Origin: CAMUQR01 sp963539845 | GTDB taxonomy: Bacteria; Patescibacteriota; Saccharimonadia; Saccharimonadales; Saccharimonadaceae | Length of the DNA stretch: 64,000 nucleotides | Assembly (NCBI GenBank): GCA_963539845.1 | Contig: CAUTML010000003.1 | Coordinates: 1 to 64,000 of the forward strand | Direction of reading: 5' to 3' | In this document: positions 51,412 through 59,055 of the stretch, one piece after another | Numbering within the stretch: position 1 is the stretch's first letter | Layout of the letters: every line of letters starts with the position of its first letter | Notes under the pieces: model-generated | Told to the model about the DNA's origin: nothing | The model's database searches: none | Seen by the model: only the letters and a program-made list of their open reading frames with translations | Program-made: the position numbers and the translations under genes

Positions 51412-51581
51412 ATCGAACTTAACATAGTTAATAATACACAAATAAAAACATGTAGAAATGACTGATAATCTGATCAATCTACTTATTGCGCTAAGAAAAT
51501 AGCGCCTGAAGAAAAGAAGCGCAATAATTGGGCGTTTTGCCGATACAATAATGAGACGTTTTATTTTTTAAAATATTGAGC

Positions 51582-51587
51582 TATAAT
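51582..51587 (+). promoter_or_regulatory. -10 box of the PRTase-SLOG module, leaderless
   Basis: TATAAT six bases before the ATG at 51594. No clear -35. An inverted repeat TATTGCGCT/AGCGCAATA lies further upstream (about 51485-51525). Confidence 0.5.
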
Positions 51588-51593
51588 ACAGGT

Positions 51594-53219
51594 ATGAATT
51601 TGCGGTTCGACACTGACGATGTAAAAATGCTTATCGATAGCTATATCGCCAGTTTTGATTACAAAATCGCAAGAGCCCTTTTTAACAAAAATAAAGACGA
51701 ATTAAATAAAAAATTTTCAGAGTGGTCGAAGCAAGTTCGAGAAAAGCTTTTCCTATCTACAAATAAGCGACGCACCGATAATAGACCATGTTTTGAAGTA
51801 ATAATTGATTATGATAATGAGATTGCCAACGCAGAAAAATCGAACGATTATCAAAAGTTATTTCGTATAAGTAAAGACATAGATCATAAGCTTTCCAACA
51901 ACAGAATAACATCAGACGATTATTCGCGTCTAAAAAATAGAATAAATACGATTATCTATACTAAAAAATATAAAGAGATTTTTTCTTTAATTCGTTCAAA
52001 TCCCCGTCCAGAAACATGGATTGATTATATAAATAGCAACAAAGAAATAGACACATTAGACAAAAATATCCTAAATGAAATTCTTCGCGTAACAACAATT
52101 AGAATCAAAAAGGCTTTTGAAAAAGATAACATCAAGACACTCGCAAAACACATAATTAAATTAAAAGAAACAATAAAGACCGACAAGACTATTTTTGAAG
52201 ACAAAATAAACTCAGCCATATTGGAATGTGTTGATAGCTACATTGCAAAAACAGAACTACCTTCTGATAGAAAAACTAAAATTGAGTATTTTTCTGAGCT
52301 CAAGCTATTTTCTCATTACGACAAAAATCTCCTATTAGAAAAAAATCGAAAATACACAATCAATTCAATTAAAACAGCGTTATCTAATCTTGATTTTGTA
52401 AAAGCAGATTCTTATGGGGGTGTAGACGGCTACAATCCCGAGCCGGATAAAAAGATCGCCATCGAAATACTTCAGTTGAAGATATATAGAAATGAGATCG
52501 ATAACGATACGCTCATACATGCGATCAATCACAAAGTTATTACTCCTGAAGAAGTGAGCCAATTGGAATCACTTAGAATTACACATGATCACAAAATCGG
52601 CATCGAGCCGAACGACCGGGAGATTATTCGCGATAATAAATTAATCGAACTTGAACTTTCAGAAGGAATGTCATTTAGTTTTTGTCTTGATTTATACACA
52701 ACTGGCTCAGCCATAACTGATGATGGACAATTCAAAAATAAATACTCAGAATTAGGGCAAATAATTTACAATTTAAAGTATTCAGGTTTGTCTGATGGAT
52801 TAAAAATGCGCCTAATTGAAGATAAGTTAGTTCCTATCATTATTAATAAAACAAAGGGATTGTCATTATGGGACAGAAACATAACCATCGTTCCAATGCC
52901 TTTTAGTAAAGTGCGCACCCTACAACCAGTATACGCAATAGCAAAAAGCCTAGCAACTAAAAAAGACAAAGCATTTTCTGAGGATATTTTATATAAAAAC
53001 AGTCACACCGAGGCAAAATATAGCAAAGACGAATTCGATGATGGCGTATTCACTGAAAATTATCATGGCAGACCTACTTCTATTTTAATTATAGATGACA
53101 CGTATGGAAAAGGTCGCTCGCTTAGAGCAAGCGTTAAGGCATTAAAACGAAATCCTAAAATCAAAAATGTGTACTATATGGGAATTGTAAAAAACAGAAA
53201 AGGAGGCTTAACGGGATGA
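51594..53219 (+). CDS. unknown protein with C-terminal phosphoribosyltransferase-like domain
   Basis: 541 residues from the ATG at 51594; a TTG 18 bases earlier is open but lies in the promoter. The first 330 residues are helical and charged, without a recognised domain. The last 180 look like a type I PRTase: NITIVPMPFSKVRTLQPVY (cf. ComF family), then the PRPP loop SILIIDDTYGKGRSLRASV (about 495-513) with the diagnostic acidic pair and small residues. The strand is much more AT-rich than the neighbours, with many ATA and AGA codons, which suggests transfer. Overlaps the SLOG gene by four bases. Confidence 0.72.
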   Translation: MNLRFDTDDVKMLIDSYIASFDYKIARALFNKNKDELNKKFSEWSKQVREKLFLSTNKRRTDNRPCFEVIIDYDNEIANAEKSNDYQKLFRISKDIDHKLSNNRITSDDYSRLKNRINTIIYTKKYKEIFSLIRSNPRPETWIDYINSNKEIDTLDKNILNEILRVTTIRIKKAFEKDNIKTLAKHIIKLKETIKTDKTIFEDKINSAILECVDSYIAKTELPSDRKTKIEYFSELKLFSHYDKNLLLEKNRKYTINSIKTALSNLDFVKADSYGGVDGYNPEPDKKIAIEILQLKIYRNEIDNDTLIHAINHKVITPEEVSQLESLRITHDHKIGIEPNDREIIRDNKLIELELSEGMSFSFCLDLYTTGSAITDDGQFKNKYSELGQIIYNLKYSGLSDGLKMRLIEDKLVPIIINKTKGLSLWDRNITIVPMPFSKVRTLQPVYAIAKSLATKKDKAFSEDILYKNSHTEAKYSKDEFDDGVFTENYHGRPTSILIIDDTYGKGRSLRASVKALKRNPKIKNVYYMGIVKNRKGGLTG

Positions 53220-53818
53220 CCAAAAACGTATTTTTGGGCGGATCTAGAATTAGCGATTTACATGGGACGCTCCCAAAACTAGTGTGCAAAAAATTAGACA
53301 ACATTATGGAACGTAATTATTCAATACTAATTGGCGACGCAAACGGTGTTGATAAGATGGTACAGGACTATTTATTTAATCATAGCTACAAAAAAGTTAC
53401 TGTGTATCATTCTGGTGAACACATAAGGAATAAGACTGACTGCGAATGGAACTCAAAACATATCTCTATTGATAACAAAAAGAAATTGAACGGTAGAGAA
53501 TTGCAGTCACTTAAAGATACCATCATGGCCGAACAAGCAGACACTGGCTATATGATTTGGTCTGATATATATATTAATAAACGATTCGGCAATAAATGCG
53601 TTAGCAGTGGAACAATGGCCAATATTCTTAATTTATTGTCCGATAACAAGCCAGTGATCGTATATTACATACCAAAAAAAACTAATTACATTTTAAAAGA
53701 CATAAAAGATTTTAACAGTATTTTATTGCCAAAAATTGATCAGATCGCAGTCGCAAAGTGGAATACCCTATTAAAAAAGAAAAATATTAGCAAACCTTTA
53801 CCTAGTTTATTTGATTAA
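53216..53818 (+). CDS. SLOG (YspA/DprA-like Rossmann) domain protein
   Basis: 200 residues. NVFLGGSRISDL near the N-terminus and SILIGDANGVDKMVQDYL (about 36-53) match the nucleotide-binding G-S-R and GDA-GVD motifs of YspA-type SLOG domains, which bind or process nucleotide derivatives. A C-terminal part (KPVIVYYIPKKTNYIL) completes the fold. The ATG is inside the stop of the PRTase gene (ATGA), behind AAAGGAGG, so the pair is tightly coupled. It has the same AT-rich composition. Confidence 0.72.
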   Translation: MTKNVFLGGSRISDLHGTLPKLVCKKLDNIMERNYSILIGDANGVDKMVQDYLFNHSYKKVTVYHSGEHIRNKTDCEWNSKHISIDNKKKLNGRELQSLKDTIMAEQADTGYMIWSDIYINKRFGNKCVSSGTMANILNLLSDNKPVIVYYIPKKTNYILKDIKDFNSILLPKIDQIAVAKWNTLLKKKNISKPLPSLFD

Positions 53819-54264
53819 ATAGCTATACGGAAAATTATCTAAACGAGCAAATCAAAGCATTCTGAAATAGCCAAGAATGATCGAATAAGGATCAAACGAA
53901 GCAAGGACGGCTTTAACTAAAACACATACCGGAAAGATAGACTTTGATCACGAACAGCGTAGAAGCTTAACATAAAAGCGAAAGAAACTAGAAGCTATAC
54001 AATGCGAAACATATAACATATTAACAGACAAAAGCATTACTCTAAAACTTCATAACCAAAATAGCAAGCTCAAGAACTGATCAACTGAAATCTAGGTGCA
54101 AGAAGCTACTTTAGATCGTTCCAACAATAGCCTCTGTACGAGCACTGATTGCGCCTCAAACTAGGAAATACTAAAGTTACAGACGTAAGTGAAAAACGCT
54201 AAATTGTCAGTTTAATACTTTCGAACCTCCAATTGGACAATAAAAATCTGATTTTTCAATCTAA
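53819..54264. other. 446-base stretch without a gene, purine-rich on the plus strand
   Basis: No frame of useful length on either strand, no tRNA, and no tmRNA or RNase P signature that I can see. The plus strand is strikingly A- and AGC/GAAGC-rich (AGAAGCT occurs three times), unlike ordinary intergenic DNA here. It could be a long 3' end of the PRTase-SLOG transcript, a decayed gene or an unknown RNA. Confidence 0.5.
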
Positions 54265-54306
54265 AAGAGCCCTTTGATAAGCTCGTAAACTTGTCAAAAG
54301 GCTCTT
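54265..54306 (-). terminator. terminator after tRNA-Gln
   Basis: A 17-bp stem with one mismatch (54265-54281 with 54290-54306), starting one base after the tRNA 3' end. Confidence 0.75.
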
Positions 54307-54307
54307 A

Positions 54308-54381
54308 TGGCTGGGGATGAGGGATTCGAACCCCCGATCATGGGACCAGAACCCACTGCCTTACCGCTTGGCCAATCCCCA
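54308..54381 (-). tRNA. tRNA-Gln (anticodon CUG)
   Basis: Acceptor TGGGGAT pairs with ATCCCCA, discriminator G and encoded CCA. The anticodon loop TTCTGGT contains CTG on the stem GTGGG/CCCAT. T arm GGGGGTTCGAATCCC. The U1-A72 pair and the rest fit bacterial tRNA-Gln. Confidence 0.94.
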
Positions 54382-54423
54382 GTATTGTCGTTAGTTGTTA
54401 ATTATCGCCGTTAGCCAACCTGT

Positions 54424-54514
54424 GTTGGTTCTGGTCCACGGGACCAAGTGATTAGATTTTGTCCACCGACTGACGTCGGCGTCCGCCACTGCCTTACCGC
54501 TTGGCTAATCCCCA
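54424..54514 (-). pseudogene. rearranged partial copy of tRNA-Gln
   Basis: 54486-54514 repeats the 5' 29 bases of tRNA-Gln (28 of 29 identical). After it the tRNA order is lost. CCGAC-TGAC-GTCGG and TGGTCC-ACG-GGACCA form hairpins, and GGTTCTGGTCC, the anticodon arm, recurs in the opposite orientation at about 54427-54437. There is no T arm, so it is not a working tRNA. TGCTATAAT (54532-54540) lies just upstream and would transcribe both copies. Confidence 0.7.
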
Positions 54515-54544
54515 ATAATTTCAACCAGCTCATTATAGCACATT

Positions 54545-55210
54545 TCAGTCAATTTTGCGACCGGAATTTTCGGCACGCCACTTGGCAATTTCAGCGTGAT
54601 TACCACTGAGTAACACTTCTGGTACCTTCAAACCGCGAAATTCCGCTGGGCGGGTGTATTGCGGAAATTCCAAAATATCCTCGCCACCAGCAAAACTCTC
54701 AATCATCGCCGATTGTTCGCCCCCCAACACACCTGGTAACAACCGCACCACCGCGTCAATCATTGTCATCACTGGCAACTCACCACCCGTCAGCACAAAA
54801 TTGCCTAGACTAATCATCCGATCCACCACAGTCATAATCCGCTCGTCAACGCCCTCATAACGCCCACAAATAAACGTCAGCCCCCGCCCCGCCTGACCAT
54901 CGCGCGCCAGTTTCTCAGCCATCACTTGATTAAAAGTCTGACCTTTGGGCGAAGTCAGCACCACCAACGTATCAGGATCATTAGCTTTAGCCTGTTCCAC
55001 CGCCTTCATCAACGGCTCAATCATCAACAACATGCCATCGCCACCACCATACGGCGTATCATCAACTTGTTTACGCGGACCAAGCCCAAACTGACGCAAA
55101 TCAATCAGCTCAAACTCCACCGCCCCGATTTTTTGAGCTTTAAACATCATCGACTGATCAAGCACCGCCTTAAACATCTCCGGAAACAAACTAATAATCT
55201 GAATTTTCAT
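54545..55210 (-). CDS. trmD: tRNA (guanine37-N1)-methyltransferase
   Basis: A 221-residue SPOUT methylase that makes m1G37 and prevents frameshifting. Marks: QIISLFPEMFKAVLDQS, VDDTPYGGGDGMLLMIEP, CGRYEGVDERI (trefoil knot) and FVLTGGELPVM, plus a C-terminal RPAEFRGLKVPEVLLSGNH. Normal length. TAAAAT is seven bases before the ATG (55218-55223), so the start is probably leaderless. rimM is not adjacent. Confidence 0.97.
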   Translation of the reverse strand: MKIQIISLFPEMFKAVLDQSMMFKAQKIGAVEFELIDLRQFGLGPRKQVDDTPYGGGDGMLLMIEPLMKAVEQAKANDPDTLVVLTSPKGQTFNQVMAEKLARDGQAGRGLTFICGRYEGVDERIMTVVDRMISLGNFVLTGGELPVMTMIDAVVRLLPGVLGGEQSAMIESFAGGEDILEFPQYTRPAEFRGLKVPEVLLSGNHAEIAKWRAENSGRKID

Positions 55211-55293
55211 ATTGTTTATTTTACAATATTTTTAACTAAAGATCAAAAACCAACCGCCTAGTCCCGAGTCGACCCCAACCGAATTCACGCCCG

Positions 55294-56241
55294 CTACTTC
55301 GTTTTATCGAGGACTGTCGCCAGTTCACCTTTAGCGTTCAAACAATCGTTACCCCAGTAGGCTTTTTTCAAAGTATCGGTGTTAAAATCTTGACACGACA
55401 ACAACCGCCGATCAACCGACTGAAAATATTGCCAATTATTACCCTGTTTTTGATACAACAGATGACTCAAATTATCACCGACAAACCGCAATTGCGCCGT
55501 CTGATAACCAGGCGTAACGCTCGGCATCACCGCAACTTCACTAACCGCTAACTGCGAATTTAGCCGAAAATTTTTCAGCGCTTGCCGATCCTGAGTTAGC
55601 ACCGCCACCATTGGTCGATAAAAATTATACAGCCCCGCCAAATAAGCCCTGTCCAAACAACTCAAACTCAAATTCGCCACCAACAAAGTGTCTTTATTCT
55701 TTAATTTAGGATTAGTCACCGAGGCTCTAACTAGCCGACAGATCATTTGCTCGTTGTCAAATTGCATATCATCGCTGTCTTTGGCTAGTCGGTAGCCCTG
55801 ACTTTTAGCCTCATCAACAATTGCCCGCCAAACCATTCCGCCGACTTCTTGTCGTTTACCAAAATCAGATTTATAAACATAATAAAAACCGTCGGTCTTG
55901 GCTATTTTTAGACCAAAAGCTTCGCCTTCTAGCTGATAATCCGGCAATTTGAGACTGCCGTTGCCGAGCTTGTCGCCACCAACCGCCGTCGCCAAACGCT
56001 GTTTTTTGGCGAGATCCGCCATAAACTTGATCGATTTGGGATTAAGTTTGAGTTTGTCGGGGCTGACCACGACTTCGCGGGTAGTTTTGGAATTATCAAC
56101 CTGTTCGGTAGTCCGAGCAACGCGTTTGACCTGACCGGTTTTATTAAAAATCACCACCACACCGATCATTGCCACCACCAACACAACATTGACAAACATC
56201 AACAAGGTTTTGGTTTTGGCGTCAAATTTTACTGCTTTCAT
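55294..56241 (-). CDS. hypothetical membrane-anchored protein
   Basis: About 315 residues from the ATG at 56241; a TTG at 56277 is open but overlaps the promoter. One N-terminal membrane helix (TLLMFVNVVLVVAMIGVVVI), then a large extracytoplasmic domain with four Cys (MICRLVR; LSCLDRAY; LLSCQDF; NDCLNAKG) that could pair as disulfides. No family recognised. TTGATT (56272-56277), a 17-base spacer and TATCAT (56249-56254), seven bases before the ATG, make a leaderless start. Confidence 0.7.
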   Translation of the reverse strand: MKAVKFDAKTKTLLMFVNVVLVVAMIGVVVIFNKTGQVKRVARTTEQVDNSKTTREVVVSPDKLKLNPKSIKFMADLAKKQRLATAVGGDKLGNGSLKLPDYQLEGEAFGLKIAKTDGFYYVYKSDFGKRQEVGGMVWRAIVDEAKSQGYRLAKDSDDMQFDNEQMICRLVRASVTNPKLKNKDTLLVANLSLSCLDRAYLAGLYNFYRPMVAVLTQDRQALKNFRLNSQLAVSEVAVMPSVTPGYQTAQLRFVGDNLSHLLYQKQGNNWQYFQSVDRRLLSCQDFNTDTLKKAYWGNDCLNAKGELATVLDKTK

Positions 56242-56284
56242 ATGGCTTATGATAATAAAAATCAGAGGTAAAATCAAGCCCCAC

Positions 56285-56320
56285 TAAAACACCCCGCCAC
56301 ATTTAAGGCGGGGTGTTTTA
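56285..56320 (-). terminator. terminator after khpA
   Basis: A 14-bp stem TAAAACACCCCGCC/GGCGGGGTGTTTTA with a short loop. Confidence 0.85.
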
Positions 56321-56399
56321 GACAAATAAGACTCTCAATTATTTGGTAATTGCTCGCAGATTGAGCTTTTGTCATTCAATTATTTTTGAACTGGTTCTA

Positions 56400-56768
56400 T
56401 TATATATCAAGGTCGTCGAGTTTTTCAAGCTCTTCGCGGGTGTTTTTTGTAATTTCGTCAAAGTTTTCCACAGCTTCGGCTGATTCATCAGTTGTTGACG
56501 CCTCCGCCACGGTCGATTGATCATCATTATTGACGATTTTGAGGTTGTAATGAGCATCGTTTTTAGTGCCTAGAGCCCGCAATAAAGTGCGCAAACTCTG
56601 CGCCGTCGACCCACGCCGACCGATCACTCGGCCTAAATCTTCGGGGTTAACAGTCAAAGTTAATAACACGCCTTTTTCGTCGATTTTGCGGTCAACGGTA
56701 ACGTCGTCGGGATGATTAACCAGGTTCTTGATTACATATTCTACAAATTGTTGGTCGATGGTGGCCAT
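56400..56768 (-). CDS. khpA: KH-domain RNA-binding protein (KhpA/YlqC family) with acidic tail
   Basis: About 122 residues from the ATG at 56768, behind GGAG. Residues 1-80 are a single KH domain (QFVEYVIKNLVNHPDDV; EDLGRVIGRRGSTAQSLRTL), as in KhpA, which binds many small and messenger RNAs together with KhpB. The last 40 residues are acidic and Ser/Thr-rich, an addition. In Gram-positives khpA lies between rpsP and trmD. Here the order is kept but two unrelated genes are inserted. Confidence 0.88.
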   Translation of the reverse strand: MATIDQQFVEYVIKNLVNHPDDVTVDRKIDEKGVLLTLTVNPEDLGRVIGRRGSTAQSLRTLLRALGTKNDAHYNLKIVNNDDQSTVAEASTTDESAEAVENFDEITKNTREELEKLDDLDI

Positions 56769-56841
56769 ATGATTCTCCGTGATTAAGTTTATGGTATTTA
56801 TTATAGCAGTCCAAGCCCAAAAAACCAAACCGTCCTAAATT

Positions 56842-57453
56842 CTAATAATATTCAACTACCTGCCAAGAGAATTGATACCTTTTGTCGTGATCATAACCTG
56901 AACAATACACCTTTAAAGCGGTATTAGTTAGATTGTCAACGCTAGGTAATAATAAATTACCAGTGGGAAATTTACCGCCTTCCATATGTCTACCACACCC
57001 CCCCTGAAGACTAACCACGCTTTTATCTTTGTTAATGGGTGATAAGGAAATAGTTACCGAACCATCACTCGAAATACTCGCCACGCCTCGTTGAACGCTT
57101 TTAACTGTGCCGGCTACTGGAGCGGTACCAGTCGGTTGACTTTTTAAAGCAGAACTTTTGATCCGATTCCATTTCGGACCCCAATCATCAGTCAGAGTAT
57201 CCAGTCCGGTCATATCGGTATCAGAGCCGAGATTTTTAGCTTTAAGAGTGTCATATAATTCGGCGATACGCGATTTTGCCCCTGATTCGGGCGAAGCGCC
57301 AACTTGCTCAGCGCTAGCTGATTGTTTATCAGTTTTGATATTTTTGATCAAACCATATCCTACAAACACCACTGCTAAACTAACTATAATCCCCGCCACA
57401 AAACTGCGATTTTTAAACGATAAAAGCACTTTTAAGCTCGCCAAATATTTCAT
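56842..57453 (-). CDS. hypothetical pilin-like or secreted protein
   Basis: 203 residues: a basic start, one membrane helix (SFVAGIIVSLAVVFVGYGLI), then an outside domain with MTGLDTLTDDWGPKWNRIKSS and two Cys (LQGGCGRHMEGG; VYCSGYDHDKR). A helix at the start and a small beta domain after it recall minor pseudopilins, but no prepilin cleavage site is clear. Family not recognised. Confidence 0.6.
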   Translation of the reverse strand: MKYLASLKVLLSFKNRSFVAGIIVSLAVVFVGYGLIKNIKTDKQSASAEQVGASPESGAKSRIAELYDTLKAKNLGSDTDMTGLDTLTDDWGPKWNRIKSSALKSQPTGTAPVAGTVKSVQRGVASISSDGSVTISLSPINKDKSVVSLQGGCGRHMEGGKFPTGNLLLPSVDNLTNTALKVYCSGYDHDKRYQFSWQVVEYY

Positions 57454-57538
57454 TTGTATCCTTCCTTTTTTAGTAAAACTAATTATGGTTATTATAGCAC
57501 CCTAGTCATTAAATTAGCAAATTATTTCGTCATAAACC

Positions 57539-57567
57539 TTGACTTTTAAGCATAAGTGTGATATAAT
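57539..57567 (+). promoter_or_regulatory. plus-strand promoter reading into the 3' end of the phosphoesterase gene
   Basis: TTGACT, a 17-base spacer and TGATATAAT (-10 at 57562-57567). Its spacer (AGCATAAGTGTG) matches that of the promoter at 61269. No plus-strand gene follows. Confidence 0.55.
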
Positions 57568-57594
57568 AAAAAGATATCTTTGTTGCCAGAAAAA

Positions 57595-57614
57595 AGCCCA
57601 GTCGATACTGAGCT
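57595..57614 (-). terminator. terminator of the metallophosphoesterase gene
   Basis: AGCTCAGT-N4-ACTGGGCT on the minus strand (one G-U pair) followed by TTTTTT, beginning inside the TAA stop. Confidence 0.75.
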
Positions 57615-58480
57615 TATTTTTGGGCGCCGATAGTAATCAGCGTCACTTGACTACGACACAAAAAACGCACCGGCATAACACCGTATCCTGCCCCCGAATC
57701 AACGTAGATCAGCGACTTATTATGCTTAAAAACTCCTCGGGTATGATAACCACGCCAGTCACTAAACAGCTTACCGCTGGCGTCGAGCACCGCACCAATC
57801 AATGGCAAGCGCACTTGACCGCCATGTTCATGACCGCACAAGATCAAATCAAAATCAAACCGATCAGCATAGGTCATCGCATCACCTGGAGTATACGTCA
57901 ACAATATGTTAAAACGGGCGTCGTTGAGCTGAAATCGCAGTTTTTGACTGTCAAAATCAGCTCCGAAACAGCTGACATCCGGAGCAATCGCCGAAGACCG
58001 ACAACTTAAGTATTGAATTCGATCGGGCATCAGAAGCTTCACTTCATGCCAGAACTCTGGACAATTCGTTTCGTGCTGGCCATAAATCAATAACACCGGA
58101 ATCTTCAATCCTGCCAGATAACGCACCAAATCACGGGCGGAGTCGTTATCAAGACGCTCCCAATCAAAAGTATCACCAGTTAGGACGATCGCATCGGGAT
58201 ATTCCTCAGTAATCACTCGTTTGATATGTCGCAAAACCCAGCCATTGCTATGGAAATCACTAATTTGTAATAAGCGCACCGTCTGATCAACTTTTGAGCT
58301 GTTAACCGTCAAGCGTTCCACTTTAAGCCAGGCATTCTCAATTACCACCGACCAAAGCATCAATAGCGCAATCGCCACCAGTGCGTAATATTTCAAAACC
58401 GCCACCAACACCACAGCCACCGCCAGACCTAGCAGTCCAGCCGTAATTAACACTAGAGCCTTCGCTCGATTTTTTTGCAT
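57614..58480 (-). CDS. membrane-anchored metallophosphoesterase (YkuE-like)
   Basis: 288 residues. Two hydrophobic segments at the N-terminus (about 8-42), then a calcineurin-like fold: LQISDFHSNG (DxH), VLTGDTFDWE (GDxxD), YGQHETN in the position of GNH(D/E), and LILCGHEHGGQVRLP (GHxH). The N-to-Q change in the third motif affects a metal ligand. The family hydrolyses phospholipid-like or nucleotide phosphoesters; the substrate here is unknown. The start has AGGAGG. Confidence 0.87.
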   Translation of the reverse strand: MQKNRAKALVLITAGLLGLAVAVVLVAVLKYYALVAIALLMLWSVVIENAWLKVERLTVNSSKVDQTVRLLQISDFHSNGWVLRHIKRVITEEYPDAIVLTGDTFDWERLDNDSARDLVRYLAGLKIPVLLIYGQHETNCPEFWHEVKLLMPDRIQYLSCRSSAIAPDVSCFGADFDSQKLRFQLNDARFNILLTYTPGDAMTYADRFDFDLILCGHEHGGQVRLPLIGAVLDASGKLFSDWRGYHTRGVFKHNKSLIYVDSGAGYGVMPVRFLCRSQVTLITIGAQK

Positions 58481-58566
58481 CTCTCTACCTCCTATTAAAG
58501 AACTAATTCAGACTAGCATTCAACACTAGATAATCTAAATGTATTATACCACAAAAGCACCAAAAA

Positions 58567-58596
58567 GCAACCCTGCCGGTTGCTTGGCAGGGTTGC
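58567..58596 (-). terminator. terminator after rpsP
   Basis: An 11-bp stem GCAACCCTGCC/GGCAGGGTTGC followed by TTTTT on the minus strand. Confidence 0.88.
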
Positions 58597-58613
58597 GATG
58601 ATGTAATAATAAT

Positions 58614-58982
58614 TTAAGCTTCAGGAGTGTCAGCTGGAGCTTCGGCTTCCGGAGCTGGTTCTTGTGGTTGGTTTTTGCGGAGTTTTTCAGGATTGCGGAT
58701 GGCTTTTGACTTCTGCGTGCGCTCAGTTTTTACCCATTTTGGCAGTTTGATACCTTTAACTTCTTTGAGTAATTTAACAACGCGATCGGTTGGTTGAGCG
58801 CCGTTGTCCAAGTATTTTTGGATTAACTCAACGTTAAATTTGGTTTCTTTGGTGTGGGGGTTGTAGCTACCAACATAAGCCACAACTTTACCACTCGAAG
58901 GGTGTTTTTGGGCTTGTTGTACCGCTAGACGATACACTGGGTAAGCTTTGCGTCCAAGTCTTTGAAGACGGATTGCTAACAT
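58614..58982 (-). CDS. rpsP: 30S ribosomal protein S16
   Basis: 122 residues. MLAIRLQRLGRKAYPVYRL and SGKVVAYVGSYNPHTKE are standard S16, which is needed for 30S assembly. The last 30 residues are an extra Pro/Glu/Ala-rich tail. The start has AAGGAA, and a terminator follows. Confidence 0.97.
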   Translation of the reverse strand: MLAIRLQRLGRKAYPVYRLAVQQAQKHPSSGKVVAYVGSYNPHTKETKFNVELIQKYLDNGAQPTDRVVKLLKEVKGIKLPKWVKTERTQKSKAIRNPEKLRKNQPQEPAPEAEAPADTPEA

Positions 58983-59055
58983 ATTGCTTAATTTTTCCTT
59001 TAATTCTCTCTTAATTATTTTTAAACTGACTTATAGTTTACCTTATTTTGGTCTT

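Noticed and set aside
53819..54264. tmRNA or RNase P RNA
   Set aside because: No tag-peptide frame, no tRNA-like ends and none of the conserved RNase P core boxes could be found.
54424..54514. Second functional tRNA gene
   Set aside because: Only the 5' half matches tRNA-Gln; there is no T arm or acceptor 3' strand.
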